From positions 1 through 8,997 of the forward strand of contig JAGOIS010000055.1 of the NCBI GenBank assembly GCA_017995495.1: a stretch of 8,997 nucleotides of DNA, read 5' to 3'. Shown here one piece after another: positions 6,378 to 8,997 of this stretch. Source of the stretch: Candidatus Cloacimonadota bacterium (GTDB lineage Bacteria > Cloacimonadota > Cloacimonadia > Cloacimonadales > Cloacimonadaceae). Under the pieces are notes generated by a model. That model saw nothing but the letters and a program-made list of their open reading frames with translations, ran no database searches and was not told the DNA's origin. The number at the start of each line of letters is the position of its first letter. Within the stretch, counting starts at the first letter, position 1. A program made the position numbers and the translations under genes.

Positions 6378-6492
6378 AACCCTGTCTCTGTTTGTGTTTG
6401 GGGTTGGAACTGCAGATAACACGGATCACTCCGTGGCGTTTGATGATGCGGCAGTCTTTACAGACTATCCGGACTGATGATCTCACTTTCAT
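6376..6492 (-). CDS. rpmJ: 50S ribosomal protein L36 (bL36), zinc-binding form
   Basis: This 38-residue gene reads [14 protein letters not shown] at its start and ends NPKHKQRQG. It carries the zinc ribbon ligands C11, C14, C27 and H33 in the spacing CX2C-X12-CX5H, so it is the zinc-dependent (C+) form. bL36 binds 23S rRNA in the large subunit. AAGGAG (6499-6504) precedes the ATG by 6 nt. The stop overlaps the Shine-Dalgarno of rpsM. Its place between infA and rpsM is the standard one in many bacteria. Confidence 0.96.
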   Translation of the reverse strand: MKVRSSVRIVCKDCRIIKRHGVIRVICSSNPKHKQRQG

Positions 6493-6506
6493 TATCGTCT
6501 CCTTGC

Positions 6507-6531
6507 AGAAGTGCAGTGGCTTCCTGCAATG
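6507..6531 (-). repeat. Small hairpin between infA and rpmJ
   Basis: In the 42-nt gap the minus strand can pair TGCAGGAAG with CTTCTGCA, with one bulged G and an 8-nt loop, directly before the rpmJ Shine-Dalgarno. No T-run follows, so it is not an intrinsic terminator; it might tune rpmJ translation or mark mRNA processing. The fold is modest and could be chance. Confidence 0.3.
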
Positions 6532-6534
6532 TTG

Positions 6535-6753
6535 TTATTTATAGCGGTAGGTGATCCGGCCGCGGGAGAGGTCGTAGGGCGATAGCTCAACCTTGACCTT
6601 GTCGCCGGGCAGGATCCGGATGTAGTGCATCCGCATTTTACCGGAGCTGTGGGCCAGAATCTCGTGGCCGTTCTCCAGCTGAACCTTAAAAGTGGTGTTG
6701 GGAAGGGCATCGGTGACGATCCCCTCCACCTCAATTACGCCGGTTTTACTCAT
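6535..6753 (-). CDS. infA: Translation initiation factor IF-1
   Basis: The 72-residue protein is a complete IF-1, a single OB-fold (S1-like) domain that occupies the 30S A site during initiation. Conserved segments are [15 protein letters not shown] at 10-24, [17 protein letters not shown] at 26-42, [23 protein letters not shown] at 45-67, and the terminal TYRYK. The length is exactly that of the E. coli protein. The ATG overlaps the map stop codon by 8 nt (6746-6753), and an AAGGAG Shine-Dalgarno lies within the end of map, so translation is coupled. The gap to rpmJ is 42 nt, the longest in the operon. Confidence 0.98.
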   Translation of the reverse strand: MSKTGVIEVEGIVTDALPNTTFKVQLENGHEILAHSSGKMRMHYIRILPGDKVKVELSPYDLSRGRITYRYK

Positions 6754-7522
6754 TTATGCTCCTTGAGGCTTGGGTCAGGATCTCTGGCTGGCCATCCCTG
6801 ACGAGGATGCTGTGCTCAAAATGCGCCGACAGGCTTCCGTCGGCTGAAAAGAACTCCCAGCCCTTTTCCCTGACGCGGTTGGTGCCAATGTTGACCATGG
6901 GTTCGACGGCGAGGGTCATTCCGCTCTGAAGGCGGAGCCCCCTTCCGGGGATGCCGGTATTGGGAATCTGGGGCTCTTCGTGCAGCTGGCGTCCCACCCC
7001 GTGTCCGGTGAGGCTGTCAGCCACATAATAGCCCTGTTCCTTAACGTAGGACCCAATGGCGTGGGAAATGTCGCCAACCCTGTTGCCGGCCCTGGAGGCT
7101 TCGATCCCGCGACGCAGGGCTTCAGAAGTGACCTCCATCAGCTTGCGCGCTTCGGCGGAGATTTCGCCCACAGCGTAGGTGCGGGCCGCGTCTCCGTAAA
7201 ATCCGTCCTTGATCACGCCAACATCAATCCCAATGATATCGCCTTCTTTCAAAATCACCTGATGGGAGGGGATGCCGTGCACTATCCCGGAATTGAGGGA
7301 GGTACACAGGGTCCCCGGAAAGGGACCGAGGCTTGGAACTGTGTAACCCTTGAAAGCAGGCTGGGCGCCTCTGTCCAGGATGAATGTATGGGCAAAGGCA
7401 TCCAAGTCCCAGGTGCTGATTCCGGGCACGATCCTGGCTGTCAGTTCATCCAGCAGTTCGCCGATGATCTGGCAGGCGGCACGGATCTTTTGCAGTTCAG
7501 CAGGTGATTTACGTATGATCAT
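6746..7522 (-). CDS. map: Methionine aminopeptidase, type I
   Basis: The 258-residue protein removes the initiator methionine from nascent proteins after deformylation. All five metal ligands of the pita-bread fold are present: D100 (in IDVGV), D111 (in GDAARTY), H174 (in TGHGVG), E207 (in VEPM) and E236 (in HFEHS). The substrate-proximal H82 lies in [13 protein letters not shown] (73-85). There is no type II insertion and no N-terminal zinc-finger extension, so it is a short type Ia enzyme of the usual length. The ATG at 7522 lies 2 nt after the secY stop and has no clear Shine-Dalgarno, suggesting reinitiation after secY. Its presence between secY and infA without adk is a known arrangement variant. 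Confidence 0.97.
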   Translation of the reverse strand: MIIRKSPAELQKIRAACQIIGELLDELTARIVPGISTWDLDAFAHTFILDRGAQPAFKGYTVPSLGPFPGTLCTSLNSGIVHGIPSHQVILKEGDIIGIDVGVIKDGFYGDAARTYAVGEISAEARKLMEVTSEALRRGIEASRAGNRVGDISHAIGSYVKEQGYYVADSLTGHGVGRQLHEEPQIPNTGIPGRGLRLQSGMTLAVEPMVNIGTNRVREKGWEFFSADGSLSAHFEHSILVRDGQPEILTQASRSINE

Positions 7523-7524
7523 GA

Positions 7525-8850
7525 TCAGCTTGAGCGTCCGCGGAGCTTTCCTTTCTTCATAAAGCCGTCGTAGTGGCGCATAACGAGATGTGATTCGATC
7601 TGGCGCAGGGTGTCCAGGGCCACACCGACCACAATGATGAGCCCCGTTCCACCGAAATAGAATGGCAACTTGAAGAATTTGGTCATCAATTCAGGCACCA
7701 ATGCCACAAAGGCAAAGAAGACGGCCCCTGGCAGAGTGATGCGGGTGAGCACCGAAGATATGTATTCCGCGGTCTTTTTACCGGGTTTTTTGCCCGGAAT
7801 GTGTCCACCGTATTTGACCATGTTCTCCGCCATTTCGGTGGGATTGAGCACGAGGGCAGTGTAGAAATAGGCAAAGAAAATGATCAGCGCGACATAGATG
7901 AGCGTGTACAGCCAATGCCCCGGCGTGAACATGACCCGCAGGGTCTGCCAGAAACTGCCGGGATCGGCCTCGCCGCCTTGGAACAGGGTGATCAGGGTTG
8001 CCGGGAACATCAGGATCGACTGGGCGAAGATGATGGGAATAACGCCGGCGGTGTTCACGCGCAGGGGTATGTAGGTGCTTTGCCCACCGTAAACCTTTCT
8101 GCCCACCACGCGTTTGGCATACTGGACCGGGATCTTGCGGATGGCTTCCGTCACAAAGATGATCGCCGCTGTAACCGCCACCATCAGCGCGATGGCGGCC
8201 AGGGATATGAGCACCCCGGAGAAGCTGTTGAAGCGGGTGCGGAAGAGATTTACAAATCCTTCCGGATAGCGGGCGATGATGCCGGCAAAGATGATCAGGG
8301 AAATCCCGTTACCTATGCCGAACTCGGTGATCTGTTCACCCAGCCACATCACGATCATGGTGCCGGTGATCAGCGTGATCACTCCGGTGAGGTGGAAGAG
8401 AAAGTTCGCCTGCGGCACCACCGGACCACCTGTGCCGGACATATTGACCAGCCCCACGGTGATCGTGATGGCGTTGAAGGCGGCCAGAGCAACCGTGAAA
8501 TAGCGGGTGATCTGGTTCATCTTCTTCTGGCCGTCGGCGCCTTCCTTGCGCAGCTTTTCAAAGTAAGGAATGATGCTGCCCAAAAGCTGGATCACGATCG
8601 ACGCCGTGATGTAGGGCATGATGCCCAGGGCAAAGATCGAGGCGCGCTCGAAATTGCCTCCCACAAAGAGGTTGAGCAGATCGAAAAGTCCGCCGGATTG
8701 CTGCTGGAAAAATGATTTGAGCTGAGTGGCATTGACTCCGGGAATCGGAACGAAGCTGCCCAGACGGTACAGCACCAGGAGCAGGGCTGTGATCAGGATT
8801 TTCTTGCGCAGATCCGGAATGCGGAAGATGTTCGCTATTGTTTTGAACAA
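7525..8850 (-). CDS. secY: Preprotein translocase subunit SecY, TTG start
   Basis: The 441-residue protein is the channel-forming core of the SecYEG translocon in the inner membrane. About ten hydrophobic segments are visible, near residues 18-36, 70-92, 116-136, 152-171, 182-197, 213-234, 266-290, 313-335, 368-390 and 395-415. Family landmarks include RLGSFVPIPGV (29-39, before the plug), ALGIMPYITASIVIQLL (74-90), EFGIGNGISLIIFAGI (176-191), the cytosolic loop RKIPVQYAKR (238-247), LNPTEMAENMVKYGGHIPG (335-353), and YDGFMKKGK (427-435). The start is TTG at 8850: no ATG or GTG lies in frame just upstream, and FKTIANIFRIPDLRKKI is the normal SecY N-terminus. A GAGGTG Shine-Dalgarno lies within the end of rplO, one base separates the genes, and coupling is likely. 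Confidence 0.97.
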   Translation of the reverse strand: MFKTIANIFRIPDLRKKILITALLLVLYRLGSFVPIPGVNATQLKSFFQQQSGGLFDLLNLFVGGNFERASIFALGIMPYITASIVIQLLGSIIPYFEKLRKEGADGQKKMNQITRYFTVALAAFNAITITVGLVNMSGTGGPVVPQANFLFHLTGVITLITGTMIVMWLGEQITEFGIGNGISLIIFAGIIARYPEGFVNLFRTRFNSFSGVLISLAAIALMVAVTAAIIFVTEAIRKIPVQYAKRVVGRKVYGGQSTYIPLRVNTAGVIPIIFAQSILMFPATLITLFQGGEADPGSFWQTLRVMFTPGHWLYTLIYVALIIFFAYFYTALVLNPTEMAENMVKYGGHIPGKKPGKKTAEYISSVLTRITLPGAVFFAFVALVPELMTKFFKLPFYFGGTGLIIVVGVALDTLRQIESHLVMRHYDGFMKKGKLRGRSS

Positions 8851-8851
8851 C

Positions 8852-8997
8852 TTACACCACCTCTGCCTTGCCGCCGTTCGCTTCGATCAATTGAATGGCC
8901 CGCTGGGAAAAGGCGTTGGCCTTGATGTGAACGGTTTTGGTGAATTCTTCGGTGACGCTGGCCAGAACTTTGACGGGATATTTTCCCTTTTTGCCTT
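8852..8997 (-). CDS. rplO: 50S ribosomal protein L15 (uL15), C-terminal part
   Basis: The last 47 codons plus a stop are present; the rest lies beyond the right edge. The visible end contains KYPVKVLASVTEEFTKTVHI, then KANAFSQRAIQLIEANGG and KAEVV, which match the uL15 C-terminus (VxxxAFSxxAxxxIExxGGxxxxx). The gene ends one base before the secY TTG, the usual rplO-secY junction of the spc operon. Confidence 0.93.
   Translation of the reverse strand, partial: GKKGKYPVKVLASVTEEFTKTVHIKANAFSQRAIQLIEANGGKAEVV

Noticed and set aside
7801..8715. 304-residue open frame on the plus strand opposite secY
   Set aside because: It is rich in D, G, H and R, as expected for the antisense of a hydrophobic membrane protein. 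secY on the other strand explains the sequence fully.

Overview
The window is bacterial chromosome. Its right two-thirds (about 3407-8997) is a ten-gene run of the spc/alpha ribosomal superoperon, read entirely on the minus strand. In transcription order the genes are rplO (3' end only), secY, map, infA, rpmJ, rpsM, rpsK, rpsD, rpoA and rplQ. Gaps are 42 nt or less and several genes overlap or nearly touch. A strong intrinsic terminator (3341-3375) closes the run just after rplQ. adk, often found between secY and map, is absent. Two genes, secY and rpsM, start with TTG.

The left third is accessory in character. Positions 1-265 hold the N-terminal part of an IS256-family transposase (minus strand, cut by the window edge), with a candidate IS end near 353-381. 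A repeat-like, apparently non-coding stretch follows (382-689). Next come two divergent genes: a HisC-like class I/II PLP aminotransferase (minus, 690-1781) and a secreted right-handed beta-helix protein with cysteine/asparagine-rich rungs (plus, 1968-2897).

Between the beta-helix gene and rplQ, which converge, lies about 510 bp without a gene but full of structure. It contains a perfect 37-bp inverted repeat built from 11-bp iterations (2979-3055), then two tandem 90-bp units (3133-3222 and 3223-3312) that each fold into several short hairpins with 5-nt loops, then the rplQ terminator. This is the least explained part of the window.

The host is a moderately GC-rich bacterium that uses clear AAGGAG-type Shine-Dalgarno sites, which argues against typical Bacteroidetes. 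The combination would fit a Cloacimonadota-like or related lineage, but that is an impression from gene style and cannot be settled from this sequence. The ribosomal genes supply the small and large ribosomal subunits, translation initiation (IF-1), N-terminal methionine removal (Map), protein export (SecY) and the RNA polymerase alpha subunit. The aminotransferase and beta-helix genes have no evident functional link to them.
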